From positions 17,204,101-17,268,100 of the forward strand of contig NC_092677.1 in NCBI RefSeq assembly GCF_964355755.1: DNA of 64,000 nt, given 5' to 3'. Shown piece after piece: positions 12,398 through 24,234 of this stretch. Source of the DNA: Antedon mediterranea (Eukaryota > Echinodermata > Crinoidea > Comatulida > Antedonidae). The notes under the pieces were generated by a model that made no database searches, was not told the origin of the DNA, and worked only from the letters and a program-made list of their open reading frames with translations. A program made the translations under genes and the position numbers. Numbering within the stretch: the stretch's first letter is position 1; every line of letters begins with the position of its first letter.

Positions 12398-13433
12398 TGT
12401 CAAGGTGTTTATGAGAAGTAACTGATTGGATAGGAGATTTATTTATTTTATAATTAAAGATGTATTGTCCCTCAAAAACATAAAAAATGAAGATTAATTA
12501 AATCAGACTTTGAATATGTTATTTTGTAGTTTTAATAAAGTTCATCACTTCAATAGAAAAAAAACGAAAAAAAAATGTTAAAATTGAACCAAAAATCCAT
12601 TGGCTGGCAGCCAATTTGACCATTTTTTGCTTTAAATTACATTTTTTCAGTTAAATAATTTTTTTTTCGATCCAATTTTAGGTAGATAACTATTACGGTA
12701 TGTTACATTAAAATGCAATATTCAACAAAAAATGTTTTAAGAATTATTTTTTCAGGGGGACAATACATCTTTAAGTTGTTAGCTCTTAACTTACAAGGAG
12801 AGATGAGAAGCATGATTTGGTGTTGGTAACATTAGGAGTGATCACTTGTTAGACTTAGCCAAATAGAAAGTAGTTGAAGATCACCGCTTAGTTTCTGTTC
12901 AATGAGGTGTATTGATGCGTTAGTAGATTAAATGGTATCATTGGCATTATCATTAGACCTAATATAAGGATCAATATAAGGATCAATTTACTATGAGTAA
13001 GTGCAGAAGGGAGTTAATTAATGTAGAGATAGTAGAAAAGGTCCAGGGTAGATCATTAAGGAACCCCGAGAGAGCAATATTTAATGGAAGAAGTCTGATC
13101 AAAGAGACTTTCTGAGAGTGACTAGTAAGATAAGAATGAAACCATGCAGGACGATAGTTGTTTGGATCATTTTCTTGCTCGATTTGAAGATAGGCCTAAT
13201 CACTGTGGATTGTTTCCAAGAAGAGGAGAAACAGTAATTTTCAAAAATGGAAAAGTAAAATGTATCTTAGAATTAAGTATGCCTCCACTGCACTGATTGT
13301 TTAAAACTGAAACCTGAAAAGATAAAGAGTAAACAAACTGATCACATCATGAGGAATATATTAAGAAAAGGACATCACAGAAAACAATAAAGATGACATA
13401 AGAAAATGGAAGAACTGATCTTGTGCAAGGATC
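12398..13433 (-). pseudogene. Decayed LINE reverse-transcriptase fragment, copy 2, interrupted by a MITE
   Basis: Read on the minus strand, broken frames give pieces typical of non-LTR reverse transcriptases in the expected order: a NDPNNYRP-like segment near 13150, SGFLNDLPW near 13050 (compare the family's GxP...NDLP region), then NANDTI and IEQKLSGDLQLLSIWLSLT near 12830-12960 (compare the YADDT block and its L..L..W downstream helix), then LNVTNTK-like residues. Stops interrupt every frame. The clade is not determined. The copy is split at 12457-12771 by a MITE, and a SINE-like element has inserted beyond its edge. Confidence 0.55.
12457..12771. mobile_element. TA-flanked MITE, short form (copy 2) with empty site nearby
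   Basis: 315 bp bounded by AAGATGTATTGTCCC and its complement, flanked by TA at 12455-12456 and 12772-12773. The duplicated neighbour around 12020-12030 reads AATTAAGTTGTTAG without the insertion, which fixes both the ends and the TA target duplication. The interior differs from the 546-bp form but shares the termini. Confidence 0.9.
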
Positions 13434-13440
13434 ACTCACA

Positions 13441-13761
13441 TTGAAATTTGAAATTTATATTTATACTGGGTAACCTCTTCAGTCAAAGACTGGTCTCCCA
13501 GAGGGCCCAGTTGGTGATCAGTTGGTGATCAGTGGCTGTGATGTACTAATACACCGGGGTAACCCCCTACTCGTCTCGAAAGATGTACTAGGTTCTTTAA
13601 AGTGCACACGAGCTAGATGTGTACACTGGACCTACGGTTTATAGTCCTTATCCGAGAAGACTCGTTCTACCACCAGAACCATGGAGTGAGTGAGCCTCGA
13701 ACCCCTGCCGATGTTATGGCTACGTAATTACGGTTCCACTGTCTTAACCGCTCGGCCACTC
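13441..13761 (-). mobile_element. tRNA-derived SINE with 7-bp target duplication
   Basis: On the minus strand the element starts GAGTGGCCGAGCGGTTAAG, a tRNA-like A-box region, and has GGGGTTCGAGGCTC, a B-box, about 45 bases on. This is the layout of an internal RNA polymerase III promoter. The body continues for some 240 bases and ends in an A/T-rich tail (AAATTTCAAATTTCAA). ACTCACA is duplicated on both sides (13434-13440 and 13762-13768), and the paralogous site near 12375-12395 lacks the insert. Decayed relatives lie near 43.2 and 45.4 kb. Confidence 0.85.
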
Positions 13762-13768
13762 ACTCACA

Positions 13769-16248
13769 GAAGAATCTATTTGAAGAAGGGTGGAGATGAC
13801 ATCCATCTAGATCATAAATAATGGTCTGAACTGGATCTAGTTCACGAATCAATGGTTGGAGATGCGAAAACTTGCTAATTTGCAATGATGACATCCAGAT
13901 TAGTAAGTACAGTAATATAAGTTTATTCTATTTTTTCACGAGTATAACTGGACCGACGATATAGGCCAAAATATCATCTAATTAAAACGTCTAGCCATTA
14001 ATCCTAGTTTCCAAAATATTTTTGTGCTGCAGACTACACTCTTAATATTTTTCGAAAAACGTCTGTCATTTTAGGCGTACGTTCTATCCCTAATCCCTCA
14101 CGCCTAATAATAATTGGGTTATTTTTACTCGCTTTCTTCATTGAATCATTACGGTAGGCTAATATGTATTATATCATTTTAGCAAACTCGCATGTGTAAA
14201 AGCGTGTTCATTTGTATACAATTACGTTAGAGTACTGTAAAACTTCAGACTAATATTTATTTTTTAACAACTCAATATTTTTGTTTTATTAGCAATTTAT
14301 TATTTTATTGTTCCTATCATCAGTTGCGTCCATACATTAATTGTTATTAGGCCTATCTACATTTTTAGTTTAATAACCTTATATACATAAAATAATTATT
14401 TAATCTAATTTTTTGAATGCTGACATGTCTTTGCTTACAATGTAAGACAGGAAGACAAAAACAAGCAAAACATAATTAACCCTTGACCTAATAACATTTA
14501 ACAGAATTTTTGTTGAATCTCTAGACAGCGAAGACATCTACTTTTTTCGAAAACGAAAATTTGATTTTAAATCTTGGCAAACATTTTAAAAATACATATT
14601 TTGGCATTTAATTCATGTTGAAAGACAAGCAATATTATTTCATTTTGTTATTTTCATTATTCATTTTGTTTGTTTATTGGATTTACTTCTTGTTACTGTA
14701 GTACGAGTCTAAAAGCAGAATAGTAAATATACGTACACACTTTTAGGCCTATGTCATATTTGTCAGAATTATGCTTTAAATTGAATGAAAAACAAATAGG
14801 CCTACTAATAAACTTGTTTGTTTATAGGATTGCGAACATAAATTTCAAGTCGATTTGTTTATGTGGTATATTAATATTACTACATAAATAAAATACTAGA
14901 ATGTGAGTAATGATGTAAATGCGAACACGGTAATTATTGTCTGACCCACAATCTTTGAATTTGTAACCATCTGGTATATCTATCTCAACTATTGACCACT
15001 TTATAGTGACTTGTGATGAGATCATCAAACAGCAGATATCACTTTATTAGGTGCATGACAAGTTAATCAAACAACTCATTAAGTATATTAATTAGTCAAT
15101 CAAATTACAAGGTTGGTCTACTGCATTATTGGTTTTCAAGATCTTCATTTACCATGAATGAATGAATGAATGTCCTTTAATAGTCAAAACAAAAACTATT
15201 ATTAATTAACTCGGATTTCCTCTGATTTCTGATTTCCATAAAGAAATGTCTTTTAATGATTATTATACATTATTACATGCATTACAAAAATCGATGTACG
15301 GGTGTAGGCCTATATATAACTTTAAATAATTGCCTTCGGTTATCTTGTTAAAAAATATTGTTTACGTTATAACGACAGTCCTCGGTTGTGTACGTTAGTA
15401 AATTTCAAAGAAATGCTCAATGGTTAATTCAATTTAATAGAGATAATTATACTGGTGGCATGGCAGTGGCGTAAATAATTTTTGTTTCTTTTAACTTGAA
15501 AAGAAAGAAACATTTTCTTTACGCCACTCCCACCTATCACATTGTTATTATATAACCCATGCCGACGGTGTCTAGGCCGTAGCCAAGATTATTATGGCGT
15601 TTTTTCCCCCGAAAAAGGACAAGTGTGAGCCTAAGCAAGCACTGGAATAAGGATCCCAACATACTCAATGATTTTATATTAAAAGCTACATATATAAATC
15701 AAAACATTTGATTCTAAAAATATTTAACCCAGATGCCTTGACTCTAATAAATCAACAACGTTTAATAATATGATTATTAATATTGGATTCCAAATATCTA
15801 CACATATCTTTCGTAACGATGACTCAATACGCCAGTATTTCATGGGACAATCAATATAGGAATTTACATGACGATGATAATAAGGTAAATCTACACAAAT
15901 TCAATAAAAATATACAATCTCTTGAGGGTATTTACATTCAAATGGATCATAAACAATCTACAATATCAATAATTGTATTGCCCTGAACATGTGTAATATA
16001 ATATATAAACTATATACAACTGAGCGCAATAAATATCGAGTTGAATCTCAAGTAAATTGGCAATATTTGTCATGATGATTAATACTGCGGTCTGAAATCG
16101 TCCGTGCAGCTTTTACCCCTATCGAAAAATATGTTACCCCTACGGCAAACCCCTAATCCCTATAATCAAGAGAAACTTTGTTGGGTACCGTAGCCAATGG
16201 TGTAGTGTTTCTTTAGTAAAGGTTCTACTTTAATTTCATAACATTTCA
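13769..16248. other. Intergenic DNA, nothing recognised
   Basis: AT-rich with a short (GAAT)n run near 15150-15172. Small reading frames at 14822-15028 and 15783-15986 show no recognisable motif. Confidence 0.45.
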
Positions 16249-16620
16249 GTTAAAGATATTGTCCCCCAAAAACATGAAAGATTAATAAAATCAAATAATT
16301 TGATAATAAAAGTTATTCACTTCTGTAAAAAAAAAAACACAAAAATAGGCCTAATCATTTCAGTTATAAAAAGACAAAAACAGTTAACTGTTTAACCTAA
16401 AATCATTGTCTGACATACAATTTAAGTATTTTTTGCTTTAAGTTACATTTTTCAGGTAAGTAATTGTTTTTGTTCGCTCCAGTTTTTGGATAAGTATAAG
16501 GCCTATGTGACATTAAAATGGCATATTTAAAGTATAAAAGTACAATATAATTAAAATGGCATATTCAACAAAAAATATTTTCGTCTTTCGTATAAAATTA
16601 CAATATAATTAGAACCTTTA
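16249..16620. repeat. Degenerate relative of the TA-flanked MITE
   Basis: Starts TTAAAGATATTGTCCCCCAAAA and shares the interior pattern of the 315-bp copy, including TGGCATATTCAACAAAAAAT near the far end. The right inverted repeat is lost, so it is a decayed or truncated copy that abuts the 68-bp minisatellite. Confidence 0.55.
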
Positions 16621-16622
16621 GG

Positions 16623-17304
16623 ACAACCCAGAGGCACAGAACGTCATTAATCCTAATAAGGGTTTTTGTTATGTCCTCCCCTCCCGGCTAATAACCCAGA
16701 GGCACAGAACGTCATTAATCCTAATAAGGGTTTTTGTTATGTCCTCCCCTCCCGGCTAATAACCCAGAGGCACAGAACGTCATTAATCCTAATAAGGGTT
16801 TTTGTTATGTCCTCCCCTCCCGGCTAATAACCCAGAGGCACAGAACGTCATTAATCCTAATAAGGGTTTTTGTTATGTCCTCCCCTCCCGGCTAATAACC
16901 CAGAGGCACAGAACGTCATTAATCCTAATAAGGGTTTTTATTATGTCCTCCCCTCCCGGCTAATAACCCAGAGGCACAGAACGTCATTAATCCTAATAAG
17001 GGTTTTTGTTATGTCCTCCCCTCCCGGCTAATAACCCAGAGGCACAGAACGTCATTAATCCTAATAAGGGTTTTTGTTATGTCCTCCCCTCCCGGCTAAT
17101 AACCCAGAGGCACAGAACGTCATTAATCCTAATAAGGGTTTTTGTTATGTCCTCCCCTCCCGGCTAATAACCCAGAGGCACAGAACGTCATTAATCCTAA
17201 TAAGGGTTTTTATTATGTCCTCCCCTCTCGGCTAATAACCCAGAGGCACAGAACGTCATTAATCCTAATAAGGGTTTTTGTTATGTCCTCCCCTCCCGGC
17301 TAAT
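16623..17304. repeat. 68-bp minisatellite, 10 near-identical copies
   Basis: The anchor CCCAGAGGCACAGAACG recurs every 68 bp from 16627 to 17239 (16695, 16763 and so on). Copies differ by only a few bases, such as TTATTATG for TTGTTATG and CTCTCGG for CTCCCGG. Such homogeneity suggests recent expansion. The unit carries a GC-rich CCTCCCCTCCCGGC block unlike its AT-rich surroundings. There is no spacer variation, so this is a simple tandem repeat. Confidence 0.97.
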
Positions 17305-20300
17305 GACAGATTTTTCAAGGAGTAGGCCTAAACGTGGTATTAGCTAGAAAAGCCTAATCTATATATTTATTTTCAGGAATGTGGATAAGGAAATGTTCTT
17401 GTTGAAGTTAAATGTACAAATTACAGTAAACATTTGAAATTGATTTAATATTAATGATTTATATTACTATTTACCTCCCTACTCAAAAGCTAAAATAACT
17501 TCATTGTTTTTATTAATAAGTGAATATTATTATCTGATTGTAAACTGTTCGTATAATTCAGAAGTTCAACAACTGAAAATGTACAGTTATCTGCACACGG
17601 AAATAATAATGAATTGACAATAATATAAATTGATGGAACATGTATATTATTACTGTATTAGCTAATTCGATTGTAACGTAAACGTACGAACAGCGGTAGT
17701 ATGGAATCGTTACAGGTGTTTTTTGCATTCATTTTCTTAATCAAGGTCAGTAAAATATTATGCTTTTCATTTCAGATTTCGAAAGTTTTTAGTGCTGAAA
17801 GCTGTTTGACGTTTCACAAACCCTGAACTTAGGTACCGTATGCTTTCAAAATGTATGTTTGAATGAATGTAACTAAATTAGGCCAAGCTTAAATTTTAGA
17901 CCCCTCTGGACAACAAGAAGCTCCAGACTGGTTTTGCTGCCCCGAGCCTAGTTTCCCCTTTCCTTAGGCCTCGCCTCGTAATATAAACAGTTTTTATATA
18001 CATTTACACTGCGATCAAGTCCAGATCAAAGTGAATACCGCCTCCTGCAGGGACTTTTTCTTTAAAGCTTCATGAGGGTTCTGTTAAGTATATAAGCCTG
18101 TAAGTTTGATTGGCCTAGTTTTGGGTTAAACATGTTGGCTACCAGGTAGCAACTGTCAAATGTTGTTACTTTTTAAATTGTAGGTGCATTCTGTAGCATA
18201 AGTAAGCAATTTGCAAAGATAAGTCCATAAATACGACACAATTTTAAATCTCTACGATGGTGCTTAAATTGATTTACAGCTCCGATTTGCATACATACCA
18301 GTATAGCATAATGCATTATTAATCATTATTATGAAGAACAATATGGCCGTCTGAACAGTCGGCTGAAAAATAACCAGAAGTAAGGCCGGTCGCTTATTCT
18401 AACTAATTATTTGTTAGGCTAAATATGGACGGCTATACATACTAACATTAATAATTGCATGGTATTCAGTTCAATGTTGTTTAACACGTAGGCACAGACC
18501 AACCCGATGGTCATCTGGACTATGAACACTATAATAATATTAATAATAATACAAGCTATAATACTACTCGCCAATTACAGGATATCAGGATTCAACCCCG
18601 GACCTTAGAGAAGGAAGGCAACCACAGCTACCGCTATGTCCAAATAGGTTACAGTTGGATGGACGAATTAACAAAAAGTGTTCCATTCAAGTGCCTTTCG
18701 TCAGTTTTTACGTCTTGGTGTTCTAAGTTGTGTTAGCAGGGGAAGAATCACTCAGTTTACATTTACAGCAAGAAGGGGAAAACCTCATTCAACAATTTCA
18801 AAATTAATATTATTAATCCTTGGTATGTGCCACCTGTGGACGTGGCTGTGTGTGTTACGTGTACTATCTATCTAATTTGCATTCCTTACACATCAGGTGC
18901 TATATCAATACATTTGTATCATTGCAGTAATTGGTTTACATGTGCTTTCACATTGAAACATTTATGCACGCTTTTAGTTTAAATTGTATCTTATACTTAA
19001 ATAAACAACCACGAATGTGATGACAATCTAGATCAACAACAAGCAAATTTGAATGTATTTTACTAAATGATTCCTCCATAATAAGGTAGGTCAAACAACT
19101 CTGCATTTACTATAAATACCCTATTGGTAGAGGGACGTTTGGACCCAACCAGGGAACTCCTTAATAGCGGTTGGCCGTATATTAAACATTTCCTATCATT
19201 CGTTTCACGAGAAATTGTCCCCTTAATAGGGGTGTCTCAATGGAGACATTACTGTATCGTAGTTGTATTTTTACGTTGCTTATATATTGTCTGTACGCTA
19301 AATGCATTGTCATAATTTCCGACTTTAAAAGTGAATTGTAATGAAATAGGACATTCTAGGAAATGATTTCTTGTCATCCCTTCATTAATATTCTATATTT
19401 AGACCTAGACATTAAAGAACAGAATTTAATTATTATCTATATCTACTGTGTGAGGAGCTGTTAATTATGTAACTATAAAGTATAAGGAAATCACCATTTT
19501 AATATATTATTATCTTATTAATGACAAATCTCTAATCACATTCATGGAAATAGAATACAGTCGTAAGAAAGTCAACATAATCAAACTATTTAATTGTTCT
19601 GGCGCCGTTTAAATTATTGTTCAATGATGACTATAATTTAGCGACAGAAATTGTGTGATTTTCACAATTATACCTTAACCGTACCTGCATCGAGGTCAGT
19701 ATTATTAGCGCCCTCAACTTGAATTTACTTTTGGAAAGTTTTAGAAGTATGACGTCATAGATACTTGACGGCAGAGATCTTCTACTGTAATCTGTTACTG
19801 GCTTCAATTTGTATTTACTGGTCATACCACTGTTGGTCGTAATTTTCAGGGTGGCTTTAGGCGTAATGAATGCCTTTTTTGAGCCCGTAAAATGTTTTTC
19901 CATCTCATCTTCTTAGTGCCTTAAGCAAGGTTATGATGGCAGTAACATTCATGTATGAGGCATTATTAACCACCTTTGTTTTATTTTTACGACACACCTG
20001 TGAAAATAATGTTTTTCTATTAGTAGTAATAGTCCATCCCATCTGGTATTTTAGGCCTATTGCTTAACTTCTAAGATTACCGACAAACTACTTTAACAGG
20101 CTTCTTCGGGGCATATTTTATTTATATTCGTAATTATTTTGCCTGCACTTAGCTTGTTTGTAAAATAAAATTGTTTATTTAATCTGTTTTCACGTGATCT
20201 ATTAACCCATAAGCACCGATTTTAAACATTTATGTTGGAAGCCACTTTATGGGAATCTTTTCTGATGCCGAAAACGTCGCCCCCAGAATCTTAACCAGGG

Positions 20301-21539
20301 CAGGCAAGTTTGGTATAGTCTGGTACATGGCCTTCACCCGGTTATGAACGTTCGAGTAATTAAGTACAGGCGTAGTTGTTTTCTTATCACAAGTTCAAAG
20401 TGTCTTCGTACTTCCTTAGGCTGACAGTAATGAGCCAGTTGATGAATTTGCAGGGTTGGTCGGGCGGCTTCTGATGACGTTTGGTTTAGTACCAGTAGGA
20501 TCGATTTTAAATGAGAATAAAGTAACAATGTACAAGAAGTCTGTGTAAAGAAATTCTACGTTTGAGGATTATTTCATCAAACATTGTAATGAGAATGACC
20601 TTAATGTCAATACCATTGAACTTCGATGTTTGTCAGATAGACCCGGTATTTTAGGTCATGGTCAATCTGTCTGTCTGGACCTGGATCCAACGTAGGACCG
20701 ACACCCATGATTCTAAATAGTGCGCAGTCAGACCTTTCATACACCAATCACTGAAATTAAGGAATAAGTAACACCATGTTATATTTACTACAGGTGTCAG
20801 TAGTGTATAACATAACATAAGTGTCTTGTTGATAAGGGTGGACCGAATAGTGTTAAAACATATATTCGTTTCACGGACGTGTCCCCTTAATAGGGTGTTG
20901 CCGGAATAGGATTGTCCCAAATATTTAAGGATTACTACTGTATCTTTTTGTAGAAGAGAATGTTTGATTATACGTCAGTTTGCTAAACGTATTATTTTCA
21001 ATACTCCTAGTAAAGTTTACCAGCCTTTCTAATTTGTATAAATCCGATTAAATTCAACATTTAATACCTGCCTCATTAAGGCCGATTTATTAAATCTCAC
21101 CCGATAAAGCCTCTTTTTATTTTCTTTGCCTGATATTGGTTATATAATTATACAGTATGGTTATATTGGTTAAAAGGTTATGCATTAAAAAGTGTTAAAT
21201 GGATGATGAATTTATTATACGTAGGCCTAAGCATGAATTTATTACGTAAGCATCGATAAAGGTTGCCAACTTGGCAAAAAATAAGCACTCAATAATTGAA
21301 TAAGTTGCCTAATCGAATAGTAACAGATTTCGAATGGCACCTACAAGGTTTGTTAGACATTATTTAGGCCTATGTATATTTAGCGAAACTTTAAACAACA
21401 GATCATGGTGCCAGAATGGGTATCGCTTCTACGAAAATAACATTAATATGTGTAGGGCTATGTGGTTTTGATACATTTAATACTTCCAAAATCCCAGCCA
21501 GCATTGCATTTTGTAGCAATCTGTTCTGTACCGTGATAA
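17305..21539. other. Intergenic DNA upstream of the ADAMTS-like gene
   Basis: No exon or complete element was recognised apart from the tRNA-like relic at 18580-18658. Fragments of the dispersed GTCCCCTTAATAG(A)GG repeat occur near 19125-19260 and 20865-20930. Short reading frames here overlap these repeats and are not called. Confidence 0.45.
18580..18658 (-). repeat. tRNA-like relic (SINE head or tRNA pseudogene)
   Basis: On the minus strand, TAGCGGTAGCTGTGG resembles an A box and GGGGTTGAATCC resembles a B box, with spacing near that of a tRNA-derived promoter. Stem pairing for a functional tRNA cannot be made convincing by eye. A SINE head or tRNA pseudogene is more likely than a working tRNA. 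Confidence 0.4.
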
Positions 21540-21574
21540 AACTTTAAAGTGGCTGTAGGCGGTACCGAAGTTTC

Positions 21575-21638
21575 TGATTGGTCAACAGTGTTAACTAATT
21601 GTCTGCCAGCTTAAGATAAGAATACTGTTAACCAATCA
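21575..21638. promoter_or_regulatory. Candidate promoter dyad with two opposed CCAAT boxes
   Basis: TGATTGGTCAACAGT (21575-21589) and ACTGTTAACCAATCA (21624-21638) form an inverted repeat with one mismatch. It places an inverted and a direct CCAAT box about 50 bp apart, some 320-380 bp upstream of the proposed start codon. CCAAT boxes are common NF-Y sites in animal promoters. The role here is inferred from position only, and the transcription start is not known. Confidence 0.4.
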
Positions 21639-21955
21639 ACGTCGAGTGAAGCAGACGATCTCTGACAGTGACAAAACATTTACACGCGCCGAGAACAAAA
21701 CCCACAAGAACTTACCAACATTCTTTTAAGTTCGTTCGAACTTGAATAAGTCACTGGTAGCAAAGTTGTGTCTCTTTTGTTGCAGAATTTTAAACATTGA
21801 GAGGTTTTAGAAACAAAATAAGGGGTATATGGAAATACGTCAATAAACCAAATGGAATATACACCTAGCCTGTAATATTGACGGTTGCATACTGGAATAT
21901 ACTCATATTTTACATAATTAATCATTGGATATAAATCGTGGATTTCTGCAAAATT

Positions 21956-22027
21956 ATGAAGACCACCCTCTTAAAACACTTATTTTCCACCAAGCATGTT
22001 TTTACCGTAATTATTTGGATTTTTTTG
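21956..22027 (+). CDS. ADAMTS16/18-like: ADAMTS16/18-like metalloproteinase, exon 1 (start and first part of signal peptide)
   Basis: Encodes residues 1-24 (phase 0 end). The ATG at 21956 is the first in its frame after an in-frame TAA at 21932, and it has A at -3. The end is set by a strong donor, G|GTAAGTAC at 22028. The exon supplies a positive start (MKTTLLKH) and most of the hydrophobic core (VFTVIIWIFL). Joined to exon 2 the core continues VLTKSIVA|EE, a good signal-peptidase site, so the protein should enter the secretory pathway. A short first exon bearing the leader is usual for this family. Support is phase agreement, splice consensus and signal-peptide logic, not similarity, because leaders are not conserved. 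A different upstream first exon is the main alternative. Confidence 0.7.
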
Positions 22028-22831
22028 GTAAGTACAGATCTGAATGCTGGGGATACATGCAGTATTTTTACCTGCATTTTAATAGATTTATTTTCAATTT
22101 GGTTAAATAAGTAGATTCTAAAATTAGTAATTACAGTTTGACCGCTGTAAATTCAGCGAAACTACCGTTTTTTAATTTGTGAAATGTGTGGTCCCTTGAG
22201 TACATGCTTTATTTTCACAACGAACAAACACACGTCGTTCTCAAGTTATGATGTCAAATTGCACGCGGACGTGATCAGCTCTCTTTTAAAAATAATCTAA
22301 ACAAAATGTATCGTAGGTAGGAAAGACATGACGTATTTTTATGGAGAATTATAAAGAAAACATTTCTAAATCTGTTCATAGGATTTAAATGTTTTTGTTT
22401 CAAGTCTTAAAATTGTAGGCCTATTTTTGCATGCTTACCGATCGTGCTTGACTACCTGGTAAGTGGTGGCGGCTGTGCTACCTTTGTCTGTGACAGGATG
22501 AAGGCAAAGTGTCGAGAGTTTTTAATTTGGCCTAAAAGTAAAAGCTTTTGATTTATATCAGTACTGAGTATTTGTTAGCCCAGCCACAAACCTTGACTTT
22601 TTACGAGTGGAAATTCTGATCTAAAAATGTAAGGGACTTGTTAAAAATGTTATCCTACTATTTTTGCTCAGTTGACAGTTCATGTGATGGGATAAATTAA
22701 GTACACTGGACTGCCAACTAACAGATATATAATGGTGTTGTATCAAGTAGCATGCCTCTTTTGTTTACTGATACCATTCCAGCTGTACTATATATTGTCT
22801 TACCATCTCCTATATATAAAATTAATTTCAG
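22028..22831 (+). other. Intron 1 of the ADAMTS-like gene (804 bp)
   Basis: Donor GTAAGT and acceptor ...TTTCAG|GTG. No repeats or other genes were recognised in it. Confidence 0.65.
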
Positions 22832-22934
22832 GTGCTAACAAAAAGTATAGTAGCAGAAGAACACAATGAATTTCTACGTACATTCAAGGGATTTGCTGCA
22901 TCCTCTGGAGCTAACCTTCCTCTGCAAAATGAGG
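22832..22934 (+). CDS. ADAMTS16/18-like: ADAMTS16/18-like metalloproteinase, exon 2 (end of signal peptide, start of propeptide)
   Basis: 103 bp encoding residues 25-58 plus the first base of codon 59. It begins VLTKSIVAEEHNEF, finishing the signal peptide with likely cleavage after SIVA, and continues as a short acidic/polar linker into the propeptide. It is bounded by TTTCAG and a strong donor, GAGG|GTAAGT. Its phase-1 end joins exon 3 to give an aspartate (G|AT) directly before YQITVPFQV, where related ADAMTS proteins carry an acidic residue followed by tyrosine. No stops occur in the chosen frame. The sequence is not strongly conserved, so confidence rests on splice sites and phase. Confidence 0.75.
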
Positions 22935-23880
22935 GTAAGTAAACATGCCCCCCTCCTCTTCTTTTTAAAGTGAAAAGGAGGTTTCCAACATGTTTTATAG
23001 TTTCCCCTTATCTAATTATCCTCATCACTTATCCAAAATCAATGATTTTCATGTTTTTTTCTCAAATTGTTTGGTTTTTACTACTGATATAATAAAGATG
23101 CTTTAAAATATTGTTTCCCTTAATTTTTCAGTAATACAACAATCGTATACAAAGAATGCACTGTATTGTTTACTTACCACAGGCATTATACCTAATTGTA
23201 TTGATTCAGTAGGCCCTTGTTTTCTTCTAATTATTTTCATAACATGGTAATTGTTTATTATTCAGTATTGATATGTTACCCTAGGATGTTGCACGTCTTT
23301 GAGTTTCTAGCCATACATGCAAATGTAACTTAATTGCATCCATGCATAGACACTAAACATCCTCCAGGGATGCTAAAATGTACAGCAACATGTTTCAGTT
23401 ATTTCTCGTTTGCTCACCTGTTCTAAAGACAGTTACATTATTTTACTGAATGTATCCAGTGGTGTTAACCTTTGTATTAATACAGCCACTTTTTTCCATA
23501 ACAAACAAATTGAAGTGTTTGGTCTGAAAATATGCGGATATATAATCACCTTGCTTTAAAGCCGGTAAATGGTCATACTGTGCAACCTTTATACTGTACT
23601 GTAGGTGCACACAACTTGGGGCACATTTTATTCTAAGCAAAATATTTTAGATCAATATGAAAATTGTTATGGTGGAAGAAGTATTCATCAACTAATAATT
23701 GCAGTGGTTTAAGTGTTTGAAATTAGCCCCCTATTAAAGGGACACTTTACCATGAACCAAACGATCAAGAACAAATATTATTAGCATGGCCAACTTTAGT
23801 AGGGGAACACTTTGTTGGGTCCTTATGTTGTCCCCAAGATAAGAGAAAGAAGTGTCAGGGTTGTAGGGTTGCCCGTTCGA
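22935..23880 (+). other. Intron 2, first part
   Basis: Start of a roughly 9.5-kb intron (22935-32474). Around 23725-23838 lies a copy of the dispersed repeat with GGAACACTTTGTTGGGTCCT followed by GTCCCC. Nothing else was recognised. Confidence 0.5.
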
Positions 23881-24234
23881 GGGGATTCATGGACAGTACC
23901 ATACCTACAGTAATTGTAGCTACCCTTGTGAGGGATACAGGGGATTCATGGACAGTACAATACCTACAGTAATTGTAGCTACCCTTGTGAGGGATACAGG
24001 GGATTCATGGACAGCACCATACCTACAGTAATTGTAGCTACCCTTGTGAGGGATACAGGGGATTCATGGACAGTACCATACCTACAGTAATTGTAGCTAC
24101 CCTTGTGAGGGATACAGGGGATTCATGGACAGTACCATACCTACAGTAATTGTAGCTACCCTTGTGAGGGATACAGGGGATTCATGGACAGTACCATACC
24201 TACAGTAATTGTAGCTACCCTTGTGAGGGATACA
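23881..24234. repeat. 59-bp minisatellite, 6 copies
   Basis: GGGGATTCATGGACAGTAC starts units at 23881, 23940, 23999, 24058, 24117 and 24176. The copies are almost identical, with variants such as ACAATACC and GCACCATACC. The array lies in intron 2 of the ADAMTS-like gene. Confidence 0.95.

Noticed and set aside
16623-17304. Regular repeats resembling a CRISPR array
   Set aside because: Units are directly contiguous with no variable spacers, and the DNA is eukaryotic. It is a minisatellite.
21930-21936. TATAAAT as a TATA box for the ADAMTS-like gene
   Set aside because: It lies only about 20 bp before the start codon, leaving no room for a normal transcription start and 5' leader.
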